From contig MSJI02000573.1 in NCBI GenBank assembly GCA_001931905.2, positions 1 to 32,970 of the forward strand: a stretch of DNA of 32,970 bases, given 5' to 3'. This DNA is from Cladosporium sp. IMV 00045 (lineage: Eukaryota > Ascomycota > Dothideomycetes > Cladosporiales > Cladosporiaceae). How positions within the stretch are numbered: position 1 is the stretch's first letter; each line of letters starts with the position of its first letter. The notes beneath the pieces were generated by a model that was given only the letters and a program-made list of their open reading frames with translations, ran no database searches and was not told where the DNA came from. A program made the position numbers and the translations under genes. Positions 1 through 10,135 of the stretch are shown piece by piece.

Positions 1-788
1 GACGATATGGGGAGCGAAAAGAAAGAGTGGTAGCAGCAAAAAAAGTCGTATGAACGCCTTATTACCGAGGCCGTGGAAACAAGGTCGAGGGTGATGTCGA
101 TGTTGTTTGGACGAAAACCGCGGAGGAGCTGGGGGCTCGCCGCGGGTCACGTGACACACGTCACTTACCGTCGCGTGCCTTCCAAACTTGTTGTTGGCTT
201 GCCCCTCGTGTGCCTCCTCCCACCAGCATGAAATGGTGAGTCGAGGCAACATCTGACTGCAGCATGCGACACTAGAATTCCGCATATACGTCGCTCACGC
301 ATCCGCATTCGCTGCATCATTCGCCGCACTACGGCTGCCTGCACTGCTACTGCAAGGGCACGCGGTTTGACATCTTCCTCGCGTGACGATCCTCTGATCA
401 GACTGCCGGGGAAGTGGCTGTTTACTGCACTTGTTTTGTTGGAGTCCTTATCACTCAGCTCAGCATTAACCTCTCACCCTTATCGCAGCTTGGCCTAACC
501 TTTCATACACGGAGATATACATGTAGATTGGTACTGAGTAAAGTATCCCGAGATAAGGAACACTCATTGATTGCTCCTCCTTCTCGACCATTTGTTTGTC
601 TCATTCCTTTCCTTTGTTTCTTAAGCCGACCTTCCTTACCTGAGCCATACACTGCACACAACACACGCACATTCTGCTCCTCGCACGCCACTTCGTACGC
701 TCGAGACTGTGACCAACCTGTTGCCTTGATTCGATAACTCAGTTCTCTCTCACATTTCTGCTCTGCGTTCAGTCATCGAACTGGCGAC
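1..788. other. Intergenic / upstream region of the isochorismatase gene
   Basis: I see no convincing gene in this stretch. The ORFs here are short and low in coding character. The last ~150 bases before 789 are pyrimidine-rich and look like a 5' leader. One perfect palindrome (146-155) is listed separately. Confidence 0.6.
146..155. promoter_or_regulatory. Perfect 10-bp E-box palindrome (CDE1-like)
   Basis: The bases gtcacgtgac form a perfect palindrome around a CACGTG core. In fungi this core with flanking GT/AC is the preferred site of Cbf1-type bHLH factors. It lies about 630 bp upstream of the isochorismatase start, so assignment to that gene is only inferred; it could serve a gene beyond the left edge. 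Confidence 0.35.
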
Positions 789-1756
789 ATGGCGCCCTCC
801 GCAATCGAGACCGAGGTCGAGCACATCAATCACATAGCACTCACAGAGAAAGACATCAACATCGAGCACAATGTCGATGACCACGTCGCATTTGGTACTA
901 CCAAAGTCCTCCCTCCTCCCCCCACCTTCCTATTCTCATAACTTTGAACATCACACCAATACATGATTCCCCAGGCGGCGACGACCAATGGTTCTACAAC
1001 CCCAAGACCAAACGCTTCGACCTCTCGCGCGGCAGCAAGCGCAAAATCACCCTAGACGCCGACGACGGCATCCGCAACCACCGCGGGGTGATGATCGATC
1101 CCGACCAGACTTTGTTGATCATCATCGACATGCAAAACTACTTTGTCCACCCAGACTTCCACGATCACAGCGAGGGCGTCAAGACTGTCCAGCCGCTGAT
1201 CAACGTCATTGAGAAGTGCAGGAAAGAAGGCATACAAGTGTGCTGGCTGAACTGGGGCATCACCGATCACGACCTCAAAGTCATGCCGCCGGCCGTGACT
1301 CGCGGGTTCAAGAAGAGCATGATGCACGAGAAGGGCGGCGGGTGGCACGTCGGGTTGGGCGCTACACTCCCAGCAGAGCAAGGCGGCGAGCGCTGCCTGT
1401 TCCGTGGCACGTGGAATGCAGACATCTACGACCCGCTGAAAGCGTATGTGACGGAGAACGATGTTCGCTTCGACAAGGCGCGCATGAGTGGATTATGGAG
1501 CCCTGAGTTGCCCATGCACCAGTGGCTTCGTGAGAGTGGGAAGAAGGCCTTGTTGTTTGCTGGCGTCAACACGGATCAATGTCTTCTTGGAACTCTGACG
1601 GATGCCTACTCCTGGGGTTGGGACTGTATTCTCATCAGCGACTGTGCGGCGACCATGACTGGATTGGGAGCGAAGGAAGTCTGCGACTACAACATTGCTA
1701 CGAACATGGGATTTGTTACGGATTCTCAAGTCTTCTGCGCGGCGGAGAGCGCGTAG
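789..1756 (+). CDS. Isochorismatase-family cysteine hydrolase
   Basis: Two exons, 789-894 and 975-1756, with an 80-nt intron (GTACTA...CCCCAG), give 295 aa. The ATG at 789 was chosen over the one at 944 because the spliced model adds a plausible N terminus and removes the intron-derived peptide. The family's catalytic triad is visible: D87 in IIIDMQNYF, K203 in FDKARMSG and C238 in GVNTDQCLLGT. The family cleaves C-N or vinyl-ether bonds; members include isochorismatases, nicotinamidases and ureidoacrylate or biuret hydrolases. Residues 36-75 (DDQWFYNPKTKRFDLSRG) form an N-terminal extension common in fungal members. The substrate cannot be read from sequence. No signal peptide is seen, so a cytosolic protein is likely. 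No neighbour suggests siderophore synthesis. Confidence 0.9.
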
Positions 1757-2674
1757 AGATCGTGGTTCAATATTGACGTATTATGCGTTTACGTATCTTG
1801 TGGCTTTTCGTGGGTTTCTAGGTTTTTGCGTTCGTTCAGCAAGCGAGGCGCTCTGGGTTCTTGGAAGTCGGTCATCTTCTGAGGCTTCGTTGTTTATTAG
1901 AGAAAATGCAGCTTTAGTCTCATACAGTTTATCTACATCACTCGCGCAAGACCCAAACACAATGTGTAGGGTTAGGGTTGGGGTTATGCACCACACGTGG
2001 CTTCCAATTGACACTATCTGAGAGGACTGGACGTGATGTTGAGCTACGGCCTGCGTTATCAATTGAATCCACCTGCACTCATCACACCAAGACTGAGGTA
2101 TCTATCCCCCAGAATGTCAGACGAGACGACCATGCGCAATGCAGTCAATGAGTATGCAAGTATGCAACGCCGTCTCCAGCATCGACTTCATCAACCCTTG
2201 CAGCGCACCATATCGCAGAGGCTCGCTGCAACAATCCTCCGAAAACCTAGGCCATAACATCAAAGAGCAAACGCAATAGGTATTCATCGGCTCTCGGCGC
2301 CGCCTCCCATCTCATCACTCGCCATCCCCGACCTCGTCGACCCCAACCCCGCAAGCACCAACAAAAACCACACATGACTCCACAACGAGTGGGGCACCCC
2401 GTGGAGTCTTATCGATGCTTGGGAATGTGCTTGTTAGTGCTTCTGCGCAAACCGTACGATTATCCGGACGGCACAGACGGTGAATCTCCACGTTGGTGTG
2501 GTGGTCGGTCATGGACCGATGTTGCCGCTCATGCGGTGGCCCCTGTGGGTAGGTCTTAGTTGAGGGTTACTTCTTGTTCAGTCCATTCGCCTTTCTTTGA
2601 AGCCGGGGACCTGGATAGATGTCCTTTGCTTCCTTGTCCCAATATTTCCGTGACATTGTTCGTGAGAAACTACC
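1757..2674. other. Intergenic region between hydrolase and permease genes
   Basis: No gene is supported. The stretch holds the hydrolase 3' UTR, a short telomere-like motif at 1967-1986 and, near 2570-2674, the pyrimidine-rich leader of the permease. Confidence 0.6.
1967..1986 (+). repeat. Short interstitial telomere-like motif
   Basis: Two perfect TAGGGT/TTAGGG units are followed by a degenerate TTGGGG unit. TTAGGG is the telomere repeat of filamentous fungi. At only about three units it may be chance, a Tbf1/TRF-like protein site, or a scar of end-healing at a break. Confidence 0.4.
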
Positions 2675-4365
2675 ATGTCCCAGCAAGATACGGTCACTGC
2701 CTCGGCCACTGACGAGCTGGACGAAAAGAACATCTCACCCATCGCCCATCATGACCTCGAAGCAAATGAAAAAAAATCTACAGCAGGGACAAGTCGATCC
2801 TACGCCCACCAAGGCACACAGATAGAACGGGACCTCATCTTCAAACAAGATCTACGAATCATACCCCTCAGTGCTGGTATCTACCTTCTCTGCTATTTAG
2901 ACAGGTCAAACATAGGAAACGCGAAGGTATACCAACCACACCCTCATTGATCCCGGCATTCACATCTCAACTAACACACTCCCCAGGTCCTCAACCAAGA
3001 AGATGGCAACGACCTCCTCACGGAAACCAACATGAGCAATTTCCAGTACACAATCGCCCTCATGGTCTTCCTGATCGCCTACGCCCTGTTCGAAGTGCCG
3101 AGCAATTACATGCTCAAACGGCTAAAACCAAGCAACTGGATAGCCTTCCTGATGCTCTCCTGGGGAGCTCTCACGATGGGTCTTGGAGGCGTGCAGAATT
3201 TCGGTTCCGTGACCGCCGTTCGTTTCCTTTTGGGTGTTTTCGAAGCTGGACTGTTTCCTGGTCTTGTCTGTGAGTCTCCTTTCGAAACCCCAACCATGTT
3301 TATTCCCAAGTGACGACATCTGACAATATCGTCCCAAGACTACCTAACCTTCTGGTACCGCACAGAAGAACGCTCCATCCGCGTCGCCCTGATCCTCGCC
3401 TCAGCCACCCTCGCCGGCGCATTCGGCGGCGCCATAGCCTACGGCGTGGGCCACATGAACGGGACCTCAGGCCTCAGCGCGTGGCGATGGCTGTTCATCC
3501 TCGAAGGCCTGCCATCCACGCTGTCCGCCGTGGCCGTCTTCTTCTTCCTGCCGGACTACCCTGAAACGTCGAGCTGGCTGTCCACGGAAGAAAAGAACCT
3601 CGCAGCCGACCGGCTCCGTCTGGAAGGCTCGCATGGGCAGAGTGGCTCGATGACATGGCGGGATGCGATGGCGACGCTTGTCGACTGGAGACTTTACGCT
3701 CACTACATGGTACGCAAGCTCCCGAAACCCCCCTTCCCACCACCCACCACAAAATCACACCCATAGTCTAACCCTTCCCATAGATCTACTTCGGCATCTC
3801 CACGCCCTTCTCGTCCCTCTCCCTCTTCACGCCCACCATAACCGCAGGTCTAGGCTACACCGGCCTCCAAGCACAACTAATGACCGTCCCACCCTACGCC
3901 GCCAGCTACGTGATCACAATCCTCGCCTCCTGGTCCGCCGACCACTTCAACGCGCGCGCCCTCCACTCCGCCGTCTTCGCCACAATCGGCGCCATCGGGT
4001 TCCTCGCCTCCGCCCTCCTCCCGCCTTCAGCCTACGCTGCCCGCTACGGCAGCCTAATCGTCGCAGCCGCGGGGTCGTTCAGCTGCATTCCTCCGCTGCT
4101 GGGGTGGCTGAGCGGGAACTTATTCTCAACAGCCGCGGCCGGGCTGGCGATCGCGCTGAACATCTCGTTCGGGGCGCCGGGGCAGATTGTGGGGGTTTGG
4201 ATCTATAAGGCGAGTGAGAAGGAGAAGGGGTATCCGACTGGGCATTGGACGAATTGTGGGTTGTTGTTTGGTGTTGCGGGGGGTTGTTTGGGGTTGTTGG
4301 TTTATTATAGGGTGTTGAATGGGAGGGCGGGGAGGAGGGGGAAAGAGAGGTTGTATAAGTATTGA
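2675..4365 (+). CDS. MFS permease, allantoate/nicotinate (Dal5/TNA1) type
   Basis: Four exons, 2675-2926, 2987-3269, 3339-3709 and 3784-4365, are joined by introns of 60, 69 and 74 nt. Introns 1 and 3 contain CTAAC branch sites. The product is 495 aa. After a hydrophilic cytosolic N terminus (about 60 aa) come hydrophobic segments consistent with 12 TM helices. The hallmark of this anion:cation symporter family is clear at residues 66-84 (YLLCYLDRSNIGNAK), followed by FEVPSNYMLKRLKPSNW and RFLLGVFEAGLFPG. Known members import allantoate, nicotinate, pantothenate, biotin or other organic anions across the plasma membrane with protons. The substrate here is unknown. The central helices use C-ending codons, while the last ~50 codons switch to G/T-rich ones. 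Confidence 0.9.
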
Positions 4366-5191
4366 TCGAGCCTTGTTATATGTGATGGTGTTGGCTTGTT
4401 GGAGGTCTACGAGTTGTCTATTCCGAGCCCACGTGAACCGTCGAATCGTTTGGATGTTAATGCAAAACCATCTCTCACTCTTCTGTCAACTCTTTTGAGG
4501 TCTTGAGAAAACTGGCGCGGTTCAATTCTTGTAATGTCAAGTTTATTCTGATTTATGATACATTGAAAACACTCGCAGCTCCTCTGCTCTCTTTTGCTCT
4601 CCCCTTAGGCTTTCCAAAAGTCTATCACGCTGCGTAGACGACAATGTAAGGTAACTTATTATCGTTTGTCCCCTTGCGTGCCTGAGATGATACCCACGTT
4701 TTATGAACAGTTCTAACTACACACTGAAGTTGACTTGATTTGATTTGACTTGTTTTGACCCGAATCGATCGGTCTGCAGACAAATCCCCTCTCATTCCCG
4801 AATTTCCGACACCGATGAGTGTGTGGAACCAACACCCTCTTTGCCCTCGCCTTCTCGCCTCCTGAAGGCGCCTTTCGGTTGTTCCATCCTCGCTTCCTTT
4901 ATTTTCCATACCTTACATACATGATTGCAGCGCAAACACTTTTTTCCAAGCCCCTCCAGTCCGTGCATCAGGCGAACGAGGGGCGACATATTTCAACCTT
5001 TGTTTTCCTCCATGCTCAACTGACCACAATGAACTTCAGTGCGCCCATTGTCTCTGCCTCCAAATCCCGTCGAGGAAATAACGGGCGAGGTTTTGTAGCG
5101 CCAACGCTCACCGAAAAGCAACAATCTCCAAAAACCAGCATAACAAACGACAATAAACCAATCAAACCCAACAGTCACAGCCGCAGCAACA
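4366..5191. other. Convergent intergenic region (permease / TAM41)
   Basis: Both flanking genes end here, so the region should hold two 3' UTRs. I see no further gene. A short TTGA/TTTGA-rich patch occupies about 4730-4760. ORFs such as 4819-5307 overlap the TAM41 end and lack coding character. Confidence 0.55.
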
Positions 5192-6802
5192 TCACTCCTC
5201 CTTCCCACCAGGCTGCAGCTTCCTCAACGCGTCCTTCTTGCCCTTCTCGCGACTCTTCCTCCTCTTGTCGCTGTAATACTTCCACGCGCGCCCAATGCCC
5301 GCGGTGAAGAAACTTTTGACCGTCTGCGCCGTGCTGGGCCAAGCGACAGTTTGCGTGACGCTCTTGCCCATGACGGCAGCAAGGTCCTCCTGGGCGGCGA
5401 TGCGGCGCTCGAAGTCGCCGCCCTCGCGCCGCTTGAAACCCTCCGCGGCGTCCTCGTCCGCGGCCGCGGAGAGCACGCTGTCGAACGCTGAGCCCGGGAT
5501 GCCGAATTTCTTCTTGTACTGCCAGTAGAGTTTTGTGCGGAAGGCCTTCGGCAGGCGGCGGACCATGTTACCTCGCTTTTTCGGGTCCATGTCCTGCTGT
5601 AGGCGTAGGCCGTCGGCACCGCCGAGGATGTCGTCGCTCGCGGGTGAGGAGCCCGTGTGGCGGATGGCGTCTTCCTTTTCCCAGCCAAGGGCGTGCGGGG
5701 TGCGCGAGTCGGTGAAGGTCAGGTTGGGCAGGTTGACGATCAGGGGCACGTAGAGTTGGCGGAAGCCGGGGAGTTGCGCGCCCACGATGTTGGAGACCTT
5801 GTTGGGGTTCTCGCCGGAGAAGTACGAGTTCATGCGCGGGTCGCCCATGTATGACAGCCCAGCGATGCGCTCGTAGAGTTGGCGCTCGGTGAAGTTCTCC
5901 GGCAGCATGAGGAGAGCGGTGCGTAGGGCGGAGATCAGGTTTACTTGGTTGGCGAGGCGCACGCGAGGATCGTCGCGGAGAATTTTGACGGGTTTTTGCA
6001 GGCGGCCGGCAAGGTAGAGGGTGTTCCATTCGCTGAGGTCAGAGGAGAGGGTGTCGAGATTCACCACGCCGTATTTGATCATGGTACCGTTGACGGTGAT
6101 GTAAGGATTGAAGTAGACACCTGCACCGAGTCTGTCTTGAATGCTAGAGATGGCGCCGCTGGAGTAGGGGAGGTATTTCAGTCCTGAGTAGTGCTCCGGG
6201 TGCTGGGTCAAGTTGAGAGAATGCCAATGCTGAGTGTGCGAAACGCCAAAGATGAAGTCGATGATTTTGGCTCCTCCACTCTGCCACTCCTCTACGGCTT
6301 TGGGAGGATTGGGATGAGGGCTCATACCATCCGCCCCGCCGCCAGCGGTATTACTTTGTCCAAAGACTCCAGAGCCATAAGCAAACGCATAGCGGATGGG
6401 CGCGCGGAACTGCCAAAGTACCTGGCGCAAAGCTTCCTTGAAATCCTCATTGACCTTGATGTGCTGGTTGTAACCAAAATGCCTGTGCGGCAGATCAGAG
6501 AATCGCGTTATTTTGGCGAGTTCGGTGTCATCCTCCCAACCCGGTGGTAAACTCTGGTTAAGATGTTCTGTGCCGGTCGAGATGCCCACCGGTGATTGTA
6601 CTCCAACAGATCTCTTAGATTGTGTTGCTTGAGATGGAGAACTACTCTGGGTCGGTATTTGCTGCTGTTGTTGCTGCTGTTCGTTCAGAGTCCATTGGGT
6701 GGATGTGAAGGTGCGAGCGGATGGGAGAGCGGATCGAAGGAGGAAGTGTCTGCGCAAATTGCGAACGGCGGTGCCAATGGGGAGCGAGTTGGCGCTCAGC
6801 AA
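5192..6802 (-). CDS. TAM41: Mitochondrial CDP-diacylglycerol synthase TAM41 (Mmp37)
   Basis: Single-exon gene, 536 aa. TAM41 makes CDP-diacylglycerol from phosphatidate and CTP on the matrix side of the inner mitochondrial membrane, the first step towards cardiolipin. An Arg/Ser-rich presequence without acidic residues fills residues 1-35. The nucleotidyltransferase signature FAYGSGVFGQ sits at about 140-149 and the acidic DFIFGV motif at 182-187, followed by family blocks (LKYLPYSSGAISSIQDRLGAGVYFNPYI, KYGVVNLDTL, LYLAGRLQKPVKIL, RTALLMLPENFTERQLY). Differences from a minimal family member are a Q tract at 42-48, a Ser/Thr/Gln-rich linker to about 80, a Gly/Pro-rich insert at about 150-176 between the two catalytic motifs, and a basic C-terminal tail. 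It is divergent from the BIR gene with a 507-bp shared promoter. Confidence 0.93.
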   Translation of the reverse strand: MLSANSLPIGTAVRNLRRHFLLRSALPSARTFTSTQWTLNEQQQQQQQIPTQSSSPSQATQSKRSVGVQSPVGISTGTEHLNQSLPPGWEDDTELAKITRFSDLPHRHFGYNQHIKVNEDFKEALRQVLWQFRAPIRYAFAYGSGVFGQSNTAGGGADGMSPHPNPPKAVEEWQSGGAKIIDFIFGVSHTQHWHSLNLTQHPEHYSGLKYLPYSSGAISSIQDRLGAGVYFNPYITVNGTMIKYGVVNLDTLSSDLSEWNTLYLAGRLQKPVKILRDDPRVRLANQVNLISALRTALLMLPENFTERQLYERIAGLSYMGDPRMNSYFSGENPNKVSNIVGAQLPGFRQLYVPLIVNLPNLTFTDSRTPHALGWEKEDAIRHTGSSPASDDILGGADGLRLQQDMDPKKRGNMVRRLPKAFRTKLYWQYKKKFGIPGSAFDSVLSAAADEDAAEGFKRREGGDFERRIAAQEDLAAVMGKSVTQTVAWPSTAQTVKSFFTAGIGRAWKYYSDKRRKSREKGKKDALRKLQPGGKEE

Positions 6803-7309
6803 GGAGTGGTATACCGGCGACCTCTGCGCACGCGATTAGCTATATGAAAGAAAGTATGGTGGCATGGCTAGTTGGTTGGACCTACTGCCAGCGTCTGACG
6901 GGACATGATTTGGGGGGATGTTATAGAGAGGAAGAAGAGTGATGGGTAATGCTAATCAAAGGTTCAGTCAAAAACCGCCATAGCTTTAGTATGACATGAA
7001 GGAAAGAAGGAATGACAACCGAAGTGAGGAAGTGAAGTTAGTGAATTGACTTCACTTTCTCTATTGCCGTTGCCTTTTGGTGTTGCTGCTGCCACGGCTA
7101 GCTGCTGCTGCCCTTGCTACCGCTCGGGCTGGCTCGGAGAGGTGAGACTGAAGCCCTGACGCAACTTTCGCTCCCTCCCACCTCGGACCTTGCCGCCGCC
7201 GGGAAACGGCTCGGCTTCAGTGTTGTGTTTACCTCCATTTGCGCGTCGCCAAACAATCGTCTGCGATCTGCTAGTCGGAACGACGACGACGACAACGACG
7301 ACCACCATC
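6803..7309. promoter_or_regulatory. Shared divergent promoter of TAM41 and the BIR gene
   Basis: The 507 bp between two divergent start codons must carry both promoters. It contains repeated GAAGTGA-like words and a perfect inverted repeat (7030-7057, listed separately). It ends in a (GAC)n-like patch just before the BIR ATG. No TATA box stands out. Confidence 0.5.
7030..7057. repeat. 9-bp perfect inverted repeat in the divergent promoter
   Basis: aagtgaagt (7030-7038) and its exact complement acttcactt (7049-7057) are separated by 10 bp. The spacing of half-sites is about two helical turns, as for a dimeric DNA-binding protein. A further partial copy (GAAGTGAGG) lies at 7021-7029. No known factor is identified. 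Confidence 0.5.
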
Positions 7310-10135
7310 ATGACTGACACGAAGTCAACAGAGATGCAAGTGTATGCTGCACGTGTCGCATCATTTCAAGGATCACAACAATTGAGCAAACGCCGCGCAT
7401 CGTCGCAAGGCAAGAAGAAAACACAACAGTCCACTGAATGGCCTCACCAGAAACCGTCGCCGGAAGAAGTAGGTCTTTGAAATGTCGCATTGCTATAAGT
7501 GCGGTTACTGACTCTTTCAAAGCTTGCGCGCGCTGGCTTCTACTACAAACCCAGCCCGGGCTCCGACGATAATGTAGCATGTTTCCTTTGCGATGTGAAG
7601 CTGGACGGTTGGGAGGCCACCGACAGCCCTCTCGATGAACACTTGGCACATTCACAAGGCTGCGCGTGGGCAATATGTTTGTCGGTCGCGAGGGAAGCAG
7701 GCGAACCGGAAGAGACGCGCGACCCCATGTCTGAAGAAATGGTCGAGGCTCGACGCAGGACGTTTGACTTCGGCGATGGCTGGACGCACGAAGGGAAGCG
7801 AGGATGGCGTTGCAAAACGACAAAGATGGTGGAAGCCGGCTGGATCAGTGACCTTAGCCTGGAAACTGATGATGGAGCCACTTGCTTTTACTGCAATCTA
7901 AGTCTGGACGGATGGGAACCCAAGGACGACCCGCTGCAAGAACATCAACGACGAGAGCCGGGATGCCAATTTTTCACATTGCTAGAGAGATACGGACACA
8001 CCCCCGGGAAGAAGACGAAAGGCAAAGCTAAGGGCAAGGGACGAGGCAGCACGGCGAGCAGAATGAGTCGGCAAAGTTCGGTCTCGCTTGCAGCATCAGA
8101 GGTGCCTAGTTTCGCAGAATCTGTGAATGATATGCCAGATGTTGATGATAGTACCATGTCAACTAGCGCCGCATCACAGGCCGGCAAGAAGGGCAAAAAG
8201 ACATCTGGGCGTGCCAAAGCAGCACCCAAAGCGAGCAAGAGCAAGAAGAAGACGAGTACTGTCGAACAAGACGACGAGATGGATGTGCAATATCCAGACC
8301 TTAGCACACAACTACCACAGGAAGAACCGGCAGACGAGATCAGACTCTCAATGAACTCCCAACTTGTCGACGAGCCAGTGCCGTCGCAAACAAAGAAGGG
8401 CGGCAGGAAAGGCAGCCGGCAATCCAAGCAGGTCGACTCATCAACAATCGACGCCAGTCAAGTTGAATCACAGCCGAAGAAAAGAGGACGCAAGCCCAAA
8501 GTCAAGACTGAGCCCGAGCCTGAACTTGAACCTCAGCCACGCGAATCGTACGTAACCCCGGAGTTACAAACCGACTACCAGCCACGATCAAGCGATGTGG
8601 ACGCCCAACTACAAGACGAACTGGACCAGTCGATGGACATGCCCGACGCGGAGTCCACGCCTCAAATGAAAACCAAGCCAAAGCGCGGCGTCAAGCGCTC
8701 ATCTGACGGCATGCAAAAGGCGGAACGCGCTTCTGACTTGTCCAATCTCGATTTCCCGGCACCTCCCAAAGCCGCTGCAGCGGCGAAAGGCAAGAAAGGC
8801 ACCAAATCCAAGACCAAAGCCGCAGCCGCCATCGAAGAAAGCGGGATCGATGAACCCTCGCAGGCAGCAACAGAAAACTCCATGCTCTCCACAGACATGG
8901 AGGCCCCCAAGGCTACCAAAGGCAAGAAAGCCCCCGCCAAGAAGGGTAGTAAAGGCCGTAAGGCATCTTCCACGCAGTCATCCAAGGCCGCTGCACCGGA
9001 GCCGGAACCTGAGAATGAAGACCTGGACCGTGATGAGCGCGAGATCGAGGCTGAGTTGGCTCGCATGGCCGAGGAGCAGCGTGCGGTTGAGGAGAAGCTT
9101 GCCGTTGAGGCCGAGAAGGCCGAGCAGGAGAGGGCTGAGGAGGAGCAGCGTCTTGCTGAGGTGGAACGTGTGGCCCGGGAGAAACGTGCCGCTGAAGACG
9201 AGCGCATTGCTGAGGAGGAACGCCTCGCCGAGGAAGAGCGCCTCGCCGAGGAAGAGCGTCTCGCTGAAGAAGAGCGTCTCGCTGAGGAGGAACGCCTCGC
9301 TGAGGAGGAGCGTCTTGCTGAAGAGGAGCGTCTCGCTGAAAAGGAGCGTCTCCTTGAAGAAGAACGTCTTGCAGAAGAAGAGCGTGCCGCTGAAGAGAAA
9401 CGACTTGCAGAAGAGGAGCGACTAGCCGAGGAAGAACGCCTCGCTGCTGAAGCTGCTATTCAAGCCGAACAAGATAAGGCAGAGGAATACGAATCCTCGC
9501 CATCGAAGGAAAACACCAGACGAAGCTCTGGCAGAGCATCCCGGCGCTCTCAATCAAACGCTCACCAAGTCGCCATCCATGAAGACGAACAAGAAAACCG
9601 CGCTGCCTCACCCCAAGTCATCATCGATACCAACGCCGAAGCCGGGAGCATTTCAAACGAAACTCCCAGCCCTGCACCAAGCGACAAAGAAAACCAACCC
9701 TCCTCAAACTTCCAGCCCTCAAGCGCTCTCAAGACCACCCAACCCGTCTTCTCCCCAAGCAACAATAACAACACCTCCCGCCTCCCCCTCGCACCCTCAA
9801 CTCCCAACCGTCTCGGCTCATCGAACAGACTCCTCTCACCAACCAAGCAAAAGCTGCAACTCGCCACTTCCGTCCCCTGGGAAGCGGCGGATTTGGACGC
9901 CGTCCTGCTCGCTTCACCACAGCCCACGCCCAACTCTCTCGCGGTGCAATTGGCGCACGCGGCCGGCTCGCTCACCGAGGAGGAGAAGGGTATGAGCGTC
10001 GAGGAGTGGGTGAGGTGGAGGGCTGAGTTGGAAGCGGGCGAGTTGAAGAGGAAGTGTGAGGGGCTCGTGCTGGGGTTTGAGAGGGAGGGGGTTAGGGGGT
10101 TGGAGTGTTTGAGGGGGATTCAGACGAGTGGTTGA
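7310..10135 (+). CDS. BIR-domain chromosomal passenger protein (Bir1/survivin homologue)
   Basis: Two exons, 7310-7468 and 7523-10135, are split by a 54-nt intron inside the first BIR domain; the product is 923 aa. Two BIR zinc folds are visible: C73-x2-C76-x16-H93-x6-C100 and C174-x2-C177-x16-H194-x6-C201. Each is followed or preceded by the expected GW and DP residues. Fungal proteins with two N-terminal BIRs and a long tail (S. pombe Bir1/Cut17, yeast Bir1) target the Aurora B complex to centromeres and the spindle midzone. The middle is Lys/Ser/Pro-rich with an AT-hook-like KKRGRKPKVK at about 371-380. Residues ~554-709 are a highly charged single-helix or coiled-coil region built on LAEEER repeats. 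The last ~80 residues (WEAADLDAVLLASPQ...GMSVEEWVRWRAE) look folded and may be the INCENP/borealin-binding end. No caspase-related function is implied. Confidence 0.9.
9205..9445 (+). repeat. 18-bp in-frame tandem repeat (LAEEER) in the BIR gene
   Basis: More than ten near-identical 18-bp units encode the hexapeptide LAEEER, with K/A variants towards the 3' end. Synonymous differences (gag/gaa, ctc/ctt, gcc/gct) show that most copies are not brand-new. The length is divisible by three throughout, so unit gain or loss would keep the frame. Confidence 0.85.

Noticed and set aside
3663..4208. 181-codon + strand frame of Arg/Leu/Pro-rich sequence
   Set aside because: A shadow frame over exons 3-4 of the MFS permease, whose transmembrane frame is clear.
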